Assembly (NCBI GenBank): GCA_024234165.1
Contig: JACKOP010000001.1
Span: 248,001-312,000, forward strand
Length of the DNA stretch: 64,000 nt
Reading direction: 5' to 3'
Source: Pseudomonadales bacterium
GTDB taxonomy: Bacteria; Pseudomonadota; Gammaproteobacteria; Pseudomonadales; UBA5518
A program made the translations under genes and the position numbers. Shown here one piece after another: positions 37,981 to 47,360 of this stretch. How positions within the stretch are numbered: position 1 is the first letter of the stretch; every line of letters begins with the position of its first letter. A model generated the notes under the pieces. It ran no database searches. It was given only the letters and a program-made list of their open reading frames with translations, and had not been told where the DNA came from.

Positions 37981-40847
37981 GCCTTTGCCTCCAGTGCGGC
38001 CAGGAAGCGTGCAGTCGCGGCGATTCTGCGCTGCTGCCTTTCTTCGGGAGATTCCTCGACGATGCGCTCGTCAGGAATCACCTTGAACACCGGCTGCCCC
38101 TTCTTGATGATGACGCCCTCACCGTTCACCAGCACCTTCTCGATCGTGCCGCTGAACGGGGCGTACACCTTGTTGAACATTTTCATCACCTCGACGATGT
38201 AAAGCGGATCGCCCTGGTCGAAGTGCTGCCCCTCGCCAACGAACTCCGGCGCACCGGGCGCTTCGCGCGGATAGAACATGCCGCCGCTGACCGCAAGGAT
38301 TTCATCCGATTTGGCCACCGGGGGTGGTACCAGCACCTTCGCCATTTCCGTCTGGTGCCCGGGAACCAGCAATTCATCCGGAATATGGATCGACAGATCG
38401 GGATTTACCCGCAGCGAAAAGAAATCCCCGACCCGCGCCACGTACGGCAGCACCAGCAACAGATCGAACGCTGCCTGGTAGCCCGCGTGTGCAGCGCGCA
38501 CTGCCTCCCAGGTCGGTGCGTCGACCCCGACCACTGCCTGCACAGATGCGAGTGCGGTACAGGTTGTGCTCCACTCGCGCGTTCCGAGCCGCTCGGCGAG
38601 CGCGTCGTAGAAAGCCAGTGCATCCTGCAGCAGTGCGTTGTCATGGTCCCAGATCATGTACGCGGGCGGGCACGACTCGCGCCACTCCATGTTCAGAAAA
38701 TGGTAGGTATCGGCCAGCAGCTCGATCGGGTTGCGCCGGAACTCCAACGCGTCGTTGGCGATCGCGAAGCTGTCGCGGTAGCGGCTCAGCCAGCCGGACA
38801 GCAGATGCGGTTCGGCGAACAGCTTCTGGATCGGGCGCAGCAACAGCGTCTGCTTGCGATCGAAACAGCCCTCCAGTGCCTTGCGTGCTCCCGCGTCCTT
38901 TACCGTCGCCAGCGCCGCACGGCGCAGTTGCGCGAGTGTGTGCTCGAGATCGATATGCACCGCGCATTCACGCAGCCGCCCCACGGCCGTCAGATACGGC
39001 AGTATGAACCGCGTGGTCGGGCGTGCGTTGATCCCTGCGCCGATGAACCAGCTCACCAGGCCGTAGTGGAACTCGAGGTTGGTCGCCAGATCCTTGCCCG
39101 AAATCTGCGTGATGCGCAGGATTTCGGCCAGACGCTGGTAGCCATCGAGGCGATCGTTGCCGACCGTCAGCAGCAGTGCGATATTCGAATCGTAGGCACC
39201 GGCGAGCGTGTAGGACATGAACACACCGGTGTCCGGATTGTGCAGACTGATGCCCTGGTCGTCGCGGATCTCGCCCTCGAGCGCGTTGGACCAGTTGCGG
39301 ATCACGCCACCGGCGTGCGGCTGCAAGGCCTGGTTGGTCGCGTTGAGACGCGCCTCGACCGAGGCATTGTGGCGGTGCACCCGGCCAGGCTTTGGCAGGC
39401 GCTGCTTGTGCCGTGCCAGCAGCACCATCGCCTCGACCAGCGATTCCACGACGAATTCATCCCGGTGGTCGTCGGGATTCACGAAACGCAATCCGTAACA
39501 AAGCTCGGTCACGCGGTGTTCGACCTGGATCCGCGTGTTCATTTCCATGAAGAAGTGATGATCGCGCTCGACGATGCACTCGAAGGTAGACACCGAATCG
39601 AGCCCGACCGCAGCCCCGAAACGCGCCGCTTCGTCCTCCATGCGGCGCAGGATCACGAGGTCGCTTTCCAGCACCCTTGCTTCTTCGGTGCGCCCGCCCG
39701 CCCTGGCTGCCGCGATCGCCAGCGACAGTTCCTCTTCGGTCACCGAGACTTCGAGCAGCTTCTGCTCGTGCATCTGCAGCGAGCAGTCACGGCCACCGAG
39801 CGTGGTCGCCCACGTGCCGTTGCCGATGACCTGGATCTCCTGGTGGCGCGTGGTCTCGATATTCAGTTCGATCAGGATGTTCTTGTTGTCACCGACGCCG
39901 AGCGCCTTCACTTCGCCGAGAATCTCGCGCGCCCGTTCGGGCGCACGTGCCGCGGCCTTCGCGATGCGCTCTTCCAGCGTCCTGCCGTCGAAAGACTCGG
40001 GCGAGGACAGGATGCGCTGCCCCTTGCCACCGCCACCACCGATCGCCTTCAGCCGGATGCGGTTTTGCGGGTAGCGGTGATACATCTCCGCTACGCGCTT
40101 CTGCAATTCCGTGCACAGCTCCTCGATGCTGAACAGGTCGACGCCACGACGATACGAAGCATCCAGCACGGCGTCGGCCTGCGTCTCGAGTGCGACGTCG
40201 GCAGCAAATGCGGCCGGATCGACGTCGAGATTCTTGGCTTCGGCCAGCGCCCGCAACGCTCGCGTGTCGGGCGACTTCGCGAGCAGGGTCAGCGCGGTGA
40301 CGTTGTCGATGCCCGGCGTCACGCTGACACCGACTGCGAGTGCCGTGCGCTTTGCCTCGTCCTTGAAGCCCGCGCCGCGCACGGTACGGCTGCACGGCCC
40401 GATGAACGTGAGCCCGGCCTGCTCGATCGCCTTGACCAGTTCCTCGTCCTCGGACATGAAGCCGTAGCCGGCGAAGATCGAATCGTAGCCGTTGTCCTTC
40501 GCGATCGCGATGATCTGGCGAATGCGCTGCGTACGCTCTTCCTTCGACGCGCCGGTGTAGTCCGGCACGCGGTGGACGCGATCGGGGTCGGTCAGGGTGC
40601 GCAACTCCGGCGCCAGTGCATTGCTGTAGACGATGGAGTCCTTCTCGGAGAGCAGGATGCCGTAGCTGCAGATTCCCATTTCCTCGAAGACGTCCATCGC
40701 TTCGCGCCGGATCGGGCCGCGACAGATGATCAGCGGACGCATGTCCTCGCAGGCGAAGCTGCGCACCCACGTCGAGGCGCTTTGCGCCAGCCTGCGGTTG
40801 CGATGTATCAGGGGGTTGTTCAGGTAGTGTTCGTTGCTTGTGCGCAC
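37977..40847 (-). CDS. Biotin carboxylase/biotin carrier fusion subunit of an acyl-CoA carboxylase
   Basis: A 956-residue protein. The N-terminal biotin carboxylase region has AGYGFMSEDEELVKAIEQAGLTFIGP, the ATP-grasp loop IGGGGGKGQRI and EMNTRIQVEHRVTELCYG. A long middle domain of about 300 residues follows. The C-terminal biotinyl domain has VEVMKMF with the biotin-accepting Lys K889. It is larger than usual PccA/AccA3 proteins (about 600-700 residues). Insertions near residues 180-240 and the extended middle domain mark it as a distinct subfamily. It would carboxylate biotin for the carboxyltransferase encoded 37 bases upstream. GTG 40847 is used; the first ~35 residues are poorly conserved-looking and a start at a later Met is possible. 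Confidence 0.9.
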   Translation of the reverse strand: MRTSNEHYLNNPLIHRNRRLAQSASTWVRSFACEDMRPLIICRGPIRREAMDVFEEMGICSYGILLSEKDSIVYSNALAPELRTLTDPDRVHRVPDYTGASKEERTQRIRQIIAIAKDNGYDSIFAGYGFMSEDEELVKAIEQAGLTFIGPCSRTVRGAGFKDEAKRTALAVGVSVTPGIDNVTALTLLAKSPDTRALRALAEAKNLDVDPAAFAADVALETQADAVLDASYRRGVDLFSIEELCTELQKRVAEMYHRYPQNRIRLKAIGGGGGKGQRILSSPESFDGRTLEERIAKAAARAPERAREILGEVKALGVGDNKNILIELNIETTRHQEIQVIGNGTWATTLGGRDCSLQMHEQKLLEVSVTEEELSLAIAAARAGGRTEEARVLESDLVILRRMEDEAARFGAAVGLDSVSTFECIVERDHHFFMEMNTRIQVEHRVTELCYGLRFVNPDDHRDEFVVESLVEAMVLLARHKQRLPKPGRVHRHNASVEARLNATNQALQPHAGGVIRNWSNALEGEIRDDQGISLHNPDTGVFMSYTLAGAYDSNIALLLTVGNDRLDGYQRLAEILRITQISGKDLATNLEFHYGLVSWFIGAGINARPTTRFILPYLTAVGRLRECAVHIDLEHTLAQLRRAALATVKDAGARKALEGCFDRKQTLLLRPIQKLFAEPHLLSGWLSRYRDSFAIANDALEFRRNPIELLADTYHFLNMEWRESCPPAYMIWDHDNALLQDALAFYDALAERLGTREWSTTCTALASVQAVVGVDAPTWEAVRAAHAGYQAAFDLLLVLPYVARVGDFFSLRVNPDLSIHIPDELLVPGHQTEMAKVLVPPPVAKSDEILAVSGGMFYPREAPGAPEFVGEGQHFDQGDPLYIVEVMKMFNKVYAPFSGTIEKVLVNGEGVIIKKGQPVFKVIPDERIVEESPEERQQRRIAATARFLAALEAKA

Positions 40848-40884
40848 TGGTTGTTTTCCGCGATGTATGCCGGTGAGACGGGTT

Positions 40885-42612
40885 TCAGTGGAACTCGCGC
40901 TGCACGCCGGAGAACGGTTCCGGACGGTAGTGCTCGAGGTGGAACAGGAGGTTCTCTCCGATCACACGACGCAGGTCGGACGGCATCACGATCTGCGAGA
41001 TCGAACCGAGGCTCAGCGCCTCGTTCGGATTCATCAGCTCGCGCTCGTAGCGTTGTGCGAGAGCGGTCTCGCCTTCCTTCACCCACGCGTCCACGTGATT
41101 GCGGGCGACGGCGACCGCTTCATCCTCCGGCATGCCGTCGCTGCGCAGACGCCTGAGCTCGGCGCTCATGCGCTCCTGCCGCTGGCCGCGGATCGCACGC
41201 AGTTCGTCCTTGTAGACGAACTCCACGCCGGCAGGCCCCATCACCGCCGCGCGCGTGGTCGGCAGCGCGATCACGAAGTCGGCACCGGTCGGGTAGTTGT
41301 TGTACGAGGCGTAGGCGCCACCGAAGGCGTTGCGCAGGATCACGAGGAAGCGCGGCGTACGCAGGTCGACGATCGAATCCAGCATCGCACGCCCCGCCTG
41401 CACGATTCCGCGGGTTTCCTGGTCGCGCCCGGGCAGGAAGCCGGTGGTGTCCTCCATGAACACGATCGGAATGTTGTAGAGGTTGCAGAAACGGATGAAC
41501 CGCGCGTTCTTGTACGCCGCGTCGATGTCGATCTGGCCGGAAGCGACCGCCGAGTTGTTGGCCACGAATCCCACCACGTGTCCACCCATGCGACCGAACG
41601 CCGTGATCGTGTTGCGCGCGCGGTCGGCCTGGACCTCGAGGAAATCGCCGTGGTCGCTGATCTGCTGGATGATGATGCTGGCATCGAACGGCGTGTTGAA
41701 GCCGGTCGGCGAGTTGAACGCCTTTTTCAGCAGGATATCGATATCCCAGGTCTTGCGCTCGATGGGATCGGAAGTCGGCTGGTAGCGCGCAAGCTCACCG
41801 TTGTTGTCGGGAATGTAATTCAGGATCTCGCGCACCTTGCGCAGTGCAGCGACCTCATCCTCGACCACGAAGTCGGTCACCCCGGATTGCGAGTGCACGG
41901 AGGGTCCACCGAGTTCCTCGGGCGTCACATCCTCGCCGAGCACCGACTTCACGACGCCGGGACCGGTAAGGCCGAAGAAGGTGCCGCGCGGCTGGATCAC
42001 GAAACTGCCCTGGCGCGGAAGGTAGGAACCGCCGCCGGCGTTGAAGCCGAACATGCACATGATGCTCGGAACCACGCCACTCACCTTGCGCAACGCGGTG
42101 AACGCCTCGGCATAGCCGTCCAGCCCACCGACACCGGCAGGAACGTAGGCGCCTGCGCTGTCGTTCAGGCCAACCAGCGGGATACGGCGCTTGCCCGCCA
42201 GCTCGAACAGACGCGCCAGCTTGCGTCCGTTGGTCGCATCCATCGAACCCGCACGCACCGTGAAGTCGTGTCCGTACAACGCGACTTCACGGCCCTTCAC
42301 CTTGATTACCGCCGTCACCAGCGAAGCACCGTCGAGATTCTCGCCCCAGTTCTGGAACAGCACCGTCGGCTCGCCGTCAGCCAGCACCTTGATGCGCTCC
42401 CAGATCGTCATCCGGTCCTTCTGGTGCTGGCGCTCGATGTTGACCACGCCGGCAGCACGCTGCGGACGCTGCTGCAGCGCATGGCCCGCCGCCAGCGTCT
42501 GCTCGTAGAGCCCCGGCTCGTAACTGATCTGCCCCGGGACCGTGAACTCCATGTCCACTTCCTTGCCGAACGGGTTCTTCAGCGAAAAACCCACGCCCTT
42601 GTCGTCACTCAT
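40885..42612 (-). CDS. Acyl-CoA (propionyl-CoA) carboxylase carboxyltransferase subunit
   Basis: A 575-residue carboxyltransferase with both crotonase-like halves. The N-half has GGSYLPRQGSFVIQP and GLTGPGVVKSVLGEDVTPEELGG. The C-half has PIVFMEDTTGFLPGRDQETRGIVQAGR and ILRNAFGGAYASYNNYP. It transfers CO2 from biotin to an acyl-CoA, probably propionyl-CoA given the epimerase and mutase downstream. ATG 42612 with AGAGG at 9 bases is preferred to an upstream frame extension to 42654. It is the first gene of the module and diverges from pabB. Confidence 0.93.
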   Translation of the reverse strand: MSDDKGVGFSLKNPFGKEVDMEFTVPGQISYEPGLYEQTLAAGHALQQRPQRAAGVVNIERQHQKDRMTIWERIKVLADGEPTVLFQNWGENLDGASLVTAVIKVKGREVALYGHDFTVRAGSMDATNGRKLARLFELAGKRRIPLVGLNDSAGAYVPAGVGGLDGYAEAFTALRKVSGVVPSIMCMFGFNAGGGSYLPRQGSFVIQPRGTFFGLTGPGVVKSVLGEDVTPEELGGPSVHSQSGVTDFVVEDEVAALRKVREILNYIPDNNGELARYQPTSDPIERKTWDIDILLKKAFNSPTGFNTPFDASIIIQQISDHGDFLEVQADRARNTITAFGRMGGHVVGFVANNSAVASGQIDIDAAYKNARFIRFCNLYNIPIVFMEDTTGFLPGRDQETRGIVQAGRAMLDSIVDLRTPRFLVILRNAFGGAYASYNNYPTGADFVIALPTTRAAVMGPAGVEFVYKDELRAIRGQRQERMSAELRRLRSDGMPEDEAVAVARNHVDAWVKEGETALAQRYERELMNPNEALSLGSISQIVMPSDLRRVIGENLLFHLEHYRPEPFSGVQREFH

Positions 42613-42843
42613 CTGACTTCGCCTCTGTGGATTTGCGGGCGCTGCGTCGCCCAACGCAATACATGACAGCTATCTGTTTTGCGGCATCTGGCCGCCAGTT
42701 TGCCATGCCAGCCCGCATGCCGGCAGTGCCACTCCGGCACGGGGTTGGCAAGAAGTCACCAACTGGATAAAAACCGCGACATATTAATGACTTACGTTTA
42801 TGATATCAACACGTTCCATAGCTGTTTTCGCAAGACCCGCGCA
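42613..42843. promoter_or_regulatory. Divergent promoter region between the carboxyltransferase gene and pabB
   Basis: A 231-base gap. It contains two small hairpins, GTGCC-ACTCC-GGCAC (42726-42740) and GTTGG-N10-CCAAC (42744-42763), and an AT-rich segment (about 42765-42810) with TATTAAT and TATGAT that could serve as -10 elements for pabB. No regulator family can be named from these. Confidence 0.35.
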
Positions 42844-44244
42844 ATGGGCGAACTCTCGATTCTGCCGCTGCCGTACCGCATCGACTGTTGCGATCACTTT
42901 GCCCGGCTGCGCTCGCTGCCCGGTGCGGTGCTGCTCGACAGCGTTCGCGCGCACGGTGCGCAAGGACGCTTCGATGTGCTGAGCGCGCTGCCGCTGTGCG
43001 AACTCGTGAGTCGCGGCAACCTCACGACGATTCGCGCGCGTGACCACGTCACCCACAGCACCCTGGACCCGTTCAGGCTCGTCGCGCAGGCACTGGAGGA
43101 TCATCTTTCCCCTGCTGCGTCCAGGCCCGACGCGTGGCCATTCCAGGGCGGTGCGATCGGCTGGTTCGGGTACGAGCTCGGTCGGCGCAGCGCAGGACTC
43201 GCTCTGCGCAGCACGGCAGACGCACCAGCCGACATGCAGGTTGGCATCTACGGCTGGGCGTTGCTGCAGGATCACGAGCAGCGCAGCGCGGTTGCCCTGT
43301 TTACTCCCGCAATCGACGAGGCCACACGGCGGCGCGTGCTCGCCGCGCTCGAATCGCCGCTGTCGCCGCCGGCAGCACCGTTTCTGCTCGACGGTCCATT
43401 CCGGAGCAATTTCGGCACCGGCGGCTATGAACAGGCATTCGCACGCGTGCAACGCTATCTGCTCGACGGTGACTGCTACCAGGTCAACCTTGCCCAGCGC
43501 CTCAGTGCACCCTGCCACGGTGATCCGTGGGCGGCTTATCTGCACCTGCGTGCGCGTACCGCCTCGCCTTTCTCGGCCTTCCTGCAGGGAGACGATGCCA
43601 CTGCCGTGCTGAGCTTCTCGCCGGAGCGTTTCGTGCGCGTGACGGGGGCGCACGTCGAGACGCGTCCGATCAAGGGCACGATACGCCGCGGCAGCACACC
43701 CGAGACCGACCGGATCCAGGCCCGCGCCTTGCTCGCCTCGGAAAAGGATCACGCCGAAAACGTGATGATCGTCGACCTGATGCGCAACGACCTGGCACGC
43801 TCGTGCCGCATCGGTTCGGTACGCGTGGAAAAACTCTGCGCCCTGGAGAGCTATGCCAACGTGCACCATCTGGTCAGCGTGATCAGCGGCACCCTCGACG
43901 CGCACTCCGGTCCGCTCGACGTGCTCGCACGCTGCTTTCCGGGGGGCTCGATCACGGGTGCGCCGAAGATCCGTGCGATGCAGATCATCGACGAACTCGA
44001 GCCGGATCCACGCAGCGTCTACTGCGGCGCCATAGGTTATGTGTCACGTCACGGTGCGATGGACACCAGCATCGCGATCCGCACGCTGGTCTGCGACGGT
44101 CGCGAAGTGCATGCCTGGGGCGGCGGCGGCATCGTGGTGGAGTCGGACTGCAGTACCGAGTACCGTGAAACACTGACCAAGATCGAACCGCTGCTCGATG
44201 GCCTGCGCGCCGCCAGCGCGGCGCCCGGGATCAGATGTCCCTGA
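42844..44244 (+). CDS. pabB: Aminodeoxychorismate synthase component I
   Basis: About 466 residues from ATG 42844. The chorismate-binding domain has FSPERFVRVTGAHVETRPIKGTIRRG, EKDHAENVMIVDLMRNDLAR, FPGGSITGAPKIRAMQIIDELEP and YRETLTKIEPLLDGL. PIKGT (with Lys, as in PabB) favours PabB over anthranilate synthase, as does the short N-terminus (LPYRIDCCDHFARLRSLPGAVLLDS). It makes 4-amino-4-deoxychorismate for folate. Upstream in-frame starts (42679, 42787) exist but give a leader unlike the family. No ribosome-binding site is strong. Confidence 0.9.
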   Translation: MGELSILPLPYRIDCCDHFARLRSLPGAVLLDSVRAHGAQGRFDVLSALPLCELVSRGNLTTIRARDHVTHSTLDPFRLVAQALEDHLSPAASRPDAWPFQGGAIGWFGYELGRRSAGLALRSTADAPADMQVGIYGWALLQDHEQRSAVALFTPAIDEATRRRVLAALESPLSPPAAPFLLDGPFRSNFGTGGYEQAFARVQRYLLDGDCYQVNLAQRLSAPCHGDPWAAYLHLRARTASPFSAFLQGDDATAVLSFSPERFVRVTGAHVETRPIKGTIRRGSTPETDRIQARALLASEKDHAENVMIVDLMRNDLARSCRIGSVRVEKLCALESYANVHHLVSVISGTLDAHSGPLDVLARCFPGGSITGAPKIRAMQIIDELEPDPRSVYCGAIGYVSRHGAMDTSIAIRTLVCDGREVHAWGGGGIVVESDCSTEYRETLTKIEPLLDGLRAASAAPGIRCP

Positions 44245-44842
44245 TGCTGGCAGCCCGAAACGCCTCCTTCAGCGCTTCATAACCTTCCACTGCCGGGAAC
44301 TGCGGGAACTCGGCAACCACGTTCGCCGGCGCATTGAACAGGATGCCGGCATCGGCCTCTGCGAGCATCGTGGTGTCGTTGTACGAATCACCGGCTGCGA
44401 TCACGCGAAAGTTCAGCGAACGGATCGCACGTACCGAGTGGCGCTTCGGATCCTTCTGGCGCAGCACGTAGTTCGTGACGCGTCCGTCGCCGTCGACCTC
44501 GAGCCGGTGACAGAACAACGCCGGCCAGCCGAGCTGGCGCATCAGCGGCGCCGAGAACTGGTAGTAGGTGTCGGACAGGATCAGCACCTGGAAACGTTCA
44601 CGCAGCCAGTCGAGGAACTCACGCGCACCGGGCAGCGGCTCCATCGTGTCGATCACAGCCTGGATGTCGGGCAGGCGCAGCCGGTGCTGATCGAGCAGGC
44701 GCAACCGCTGCTTCATCAGCACGTCGTAATCGGGAATGTCACGCGTGGTCGCGCGCAACTCTGCGATTCCGGTGCGTTCGGCGAATTCGATCCAGATTTC
44801 CGGTATCAGCACGCCTTCAAGGTCGAGACAGGCTATTTCCAC
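44231..44842 (-). CDS. thrH: Phosphoserine phosphatase / phosphoserine:homoserine phosphotransferase ThrH
   Basis: A 203-residue HAD-family protein, nearly the length of Pseudomonas ThrH. Motif I is ACLDLEGVLIPE (note the E replacing the second D, as in ThrH), then TTRDIPDYDVLMKQRLRLL, ILSDTYYQFSAPLMRQLG and IAAGDSYNDTTMLAEADAGILF. It hydrolyses phosphoserine and can transfer the phosphate to homoserine. GTG 44842 preceded by GGAG fits the family start better than ATG 44869. Its 3' end overlaps the pabB 3' end by 14 bases (convergent). Confidence 0.94.
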   Translation of the reverse strand: MEIACLDLEGVLIPEIWIEFAERTGIAELRATTRDIPDYDVLMKQRLRLLDQHRLRLPDIQAVIDTMEPLPGAREFLDWLRERFQVLILSDTYYQFSAPLMRQLGWPALFCHRLEVDGDGRVTNYVLRQKDPKRHSVRAIRSLNFRVIAAGDSYNDTTMLAEADAGILFNAPANVVAEFPQFPAVEGYEALKEAFRAASIRDI

Positions 44843-44923
44843 AGGGGTCTCCAGCAGGATTGGATGCAATGGGAGCTCTGCATGCGACGCATGCCGCTGT
44901 CACGGATTCGTCATTACGTGCAA

Positions 44924-45898
44924 TCAAAACGTCGGCAACTCGATGTGCTCGAACATCGCCTCCACCTCGGTGCGACTCTGGCAGTGCCACGCCTGGTCGA
45001 CGAGCCGGCGCGTGAGGTGCGGTGCAAACAATTCCATGAAATCGTACATGTAGCCACGCAGGAAGGTGCCGCGCCGAAAACCGATATTGGTCACGCTGGG
45101 CTTGAACAGGTGGCTCGCATCGAGCACCACCAGCCCACGATCCTGCGCCTCGTCGACCGCCATGCGCGCGATGATGCCGATGCCGAGGCCGAGCCGCACG
45201 TAGGTCTTGATCACGTCGGCGTCCGTCGCGGTGAACACCACGCGCGGCGTGAGGTGCTTGCTGTGAAATGCCTCGTCGAGACGCGAGCGACCGGTGAAAC
45301 CGAACACATAGGTCACGATCGGGTACGCCGCCACATCCTCGATCGTGAGGCGTCCGACGTTCGTCAGCGGATGCCCTTCGGGCACGATCACGCAACGATT
45401 CCAGCGGTAGCACGGCATCATCACGAGGTCGGTGAACAGTTCCAGCGCCTCGGTCGCAATCGCAAAATCGACCGTGCCGTCGACTGCCATCTCGGCAATC
45501 TGGACCGGAGTGCCCTGATGCATGTGCAGCGATACGTCCGGGTAACGCTGCATGAACGCCTTGATCGTAGGCGGCAGGGCGTAGCGCGCCTGGGTGTGCG
45601 TGGTTGCGACCGACAGCGTGCCCTTCTGGTCGTTGCGAAACTCCTGCGCCACCTGCCGGATCGACTCGACGCGACGCAGTATCTCGCCGGCGCGCTCGAG
45701 GATTGCCTCGCCGACCGGGGTTACACGCGTGAGATGCTTGCCGCTGCGCTCGAAGATCTCGACGCCGAGCTCGTCCTCGAGCAAGCGGATCTGCTTGCTG
45801 ATGCCCGGTTGCGACGTGAACAGGCTCTGCGCAGTCGCCGAAACATTCAGGTCGTGACGGGCGACCTCCCAGATGTAGCGCAATTGCTGAAGCTTCAT
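44924..45898 (-). CDS. cysB: LysR-family regulator CysB
   Basis: A 324-residue LysR-type regulator. The N-terminal helix-turn-helix is MKLQQLRYIWEVARHDLNVS...FTSQPGISKQIRLLEDELG. The effector domain has ATTHTQARYALP, HMHQGTPVQIAEMAVDG, VTYVFGFTGRS and VFTATDADVIKTYVRLGLGIG, all highly similar to CysB. It activates sulfate assimilation and cysteine synthesis genes in response to N-acetylserine. No cys biosynthesis genes are beside it; thrH lies downstream on the same strand. Confidence 0.96.
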   Translation of the reverse strand: MKLQQLRYIWEVARHDLNVSATAQSLFTSQPGISKQIRLLEDELGVEIFERSGKHLTRVTPVGEAILERAGEILRRVESIRQVAQEFRNDQKGTLSVATTHTQARYALPPTIKAFMQRYPDVSLHMHQGTPVQIAEMAVDGTVDFAIATEALELFTDLVMMPCYRWNRCVIVPEGHPLTNVGRLTIEDVAAYPIVTYVFGFTGRSRLDEAFHSKHLTPRVVFTATDADVIKTYVRLGLGIGIIARMAVDEAQDRGLVVLDASHLFKPSVTNIGFRRGTFLRGYMYDFMELFAPHLTRRLVDQAWHCQSRTEVEAMFEHIELPTF

Positions 45899-46103
45899 GG
45901 AGTCGGAAATCGGCGAACAGGCGCGTTCAGGACGCGCGCAGGATAGCGGTTCTTGCCAGTGGCGGCTACCCGATGCCGGTGGGCGATCGGCAAGCCGGCA
46001 GGAAGTCCGGCAAGGTTGCAAAATATGCCGGAACGGGCGCGCTGCGCTTCCATCGGTACGCCTGGTCGCGTTAAATCGCTGCCAACGTGTACGGGAGTCG
46101 TCG

Positions 46104-46472
46104 ATGTCCGATCTCAAGGACCCAAGGGTACTGTTTGCAGCCGAACGCACCCTGCTCGCGTGGAATCGCACCAGCCTCTCGCTGATGGCTTTCGGCTTCG
46201 TGGTCGAGCGTGTGCGGATCGTGATCCAGGCGATGTCACCGGATTCGATTCATGCAACCAATATGGAAACGAGTTTCTGGCTGGGGCTCGGTTTCATCGT
46301 GCTGGGCACGTTCACATCGGCGTACTCGGCCCGGCAGTACGCCGTCGTGCTGCAGTCCCTCACACCAGCGGAGTTCCCGCCGCACTACGCAGCGCGCTGG
46401 GGTATCTGGGGCAACCTGGCGCTGGCTGCGTTCGGGATGCTGTTGGCGCTGATCCTTTTCGTCTGGCGCTGA
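46104..46472 (+). CDS. DUF202 (YidH-like) membrane protein
   Basis: A 122-residue inner-membrane protein with three predicted helices. The DUF202 signature FAAERTLLAWNRTSLSLMAFGFVVERV is at the N-terminus. GGGAG lies 6 bases before ATG 46104. Function unknown in the family. It is followed on the same strand by a urea transporter gene after 27 bases, probably one operon. Confidence 0.9.
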   Translation: MSDLKDPRVLFAAERTLLAWNRTSLSLMAFGFVVERVRIVIQAMSPDSIHATNMETSFWLGLGFIVLGTFTSAYSARQYAVVLQSLTPAEFPPHYAARWGIWGNLALAAFGMLLALILFVWR

Positions 46473-46499
46473 TCCCTCACCCGAAATCCGGATCTTCCG

Positions 46500-47330
46500 A
46501 TGGAATTCCTTTTATCCGTGCTGCGTGGCCTCGGCCAGATCATGTTGCAGCGCAACGCTGCCACCGGAGTCGGGTTCGTGCTGGCGATCGCCATCAATTC
46601 CCCGGTTGCTGCGTTCGCTGCATGCCTCGGATCGCTGGCGGGCACGGCGCTGGCGTGGCTGGGGAAGTTTCCGCCGACCGAAACCCGGGACGGCCTGTAC
46701 GGCTTCAATGCCGCACTGGTCGGCATTGCGACCGTGCACTTCCATCCCTTGTCGATCGTCGTTGCTGCGGCAGGAATCTGCAGCGTCGTGGTTGCAACCG
46801 GACTCATGCGTGCGATGCAGCTCCGCTCGCTGAATCCCTATACCTTTCCTTTCGTGCTGACGGTCTGGCTGATGTTCCTGCTGATCCCGCCAGGGCAGGC
46901 AACAGGATCGAGCCACATGACGAGCGGGTATGCGCTCGCGGACGGATTCCTGCAGGCGTTCGGCCAGATCATGTTCCAGGGGAATTCGCTGACCGGCCTG
47001 GTCTTTGTCGTTGCGATACTGATCAACTCGACCCGATGTGCCGGATTCGCCACCCTCGGTGCGGCCGTGGCCGTCGCCACCGCTGCCGCGCTCGGCTGGC
47101 CTGCCGATCAGCTCGCCGCGGGAATCCACGGGTACAACGCCGTGCTGAGCGCCATTGCGCTTGCGCTGGTTTCGCGAGGATTCATCTTGCCGGTGATTGG
47201 CATCGCGCTGTCGATCGCGATTACCAAGGCGTTGCTCGTGAGCGGCGTTCCGGCGCTGACCTTCCCCTTCGTGCTGGCGACCTGGATCGTCCTGATCGCC
47301 CGCAGGTTTGCAACCGGGGAGGCGCGTTAG
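46500..47330 (+). CDS. Urea transporter (UT family)
   Basis: A 276-residue membrane protein with the internal twofold repeat of urea channels: LRGLGQIMLQRNAATGVGFVLAIAINS near the N-terminus and LQAFGQIMFQGNSLTGLVFVVAILINS in the second half. Each is followed by a (L/I)(Y/H)GFNA/GYNA motif (GLYGFNAALVGIA, GIHGYNAVLSAIA). It would conduct urea across the inner membrane. No urease or amidolyase genes are in the window. It is convergent with the 5'-nucleotidase gene. Confidence 0.9.
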   Translation: MEFLLSVLRGLGQIMLQRNAATGVGFVLAIAINSPVAAFAACLGSLAGTALAWLGKFPPTETRDGLYGFNAALVGIATVHFHPLSIVVAAAGICSVVVATGLMRAMQLRSLNPYTFPFVLTVWLMFLLIPPGQATGSSHMTSGYALADGFLQAFGQIMFQGNSLTGLVFVVAILINSTRCAGFATLGAAVAVATAAALGWPADQLAAGIHGYNAVLSAIALALVSRGFILPVIGIALSIAITKALLVSGVPALTFPFVLATWIVLIARRFATGEAR

Positions 47331-47360
47331 TCCACCAGCGCAATCGCTACGCGTGGGCGC

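Noticed and set aside
38223..41156. 977-codon open frame on the plus strand
   Set aside because: It is antisense to the biotin carboxylase gene, which has clear domain motifs. Long antisense frames are common in GC-rich coding DNA. Its composition (many Arg, Ala, His, Gln) is not protein-like.
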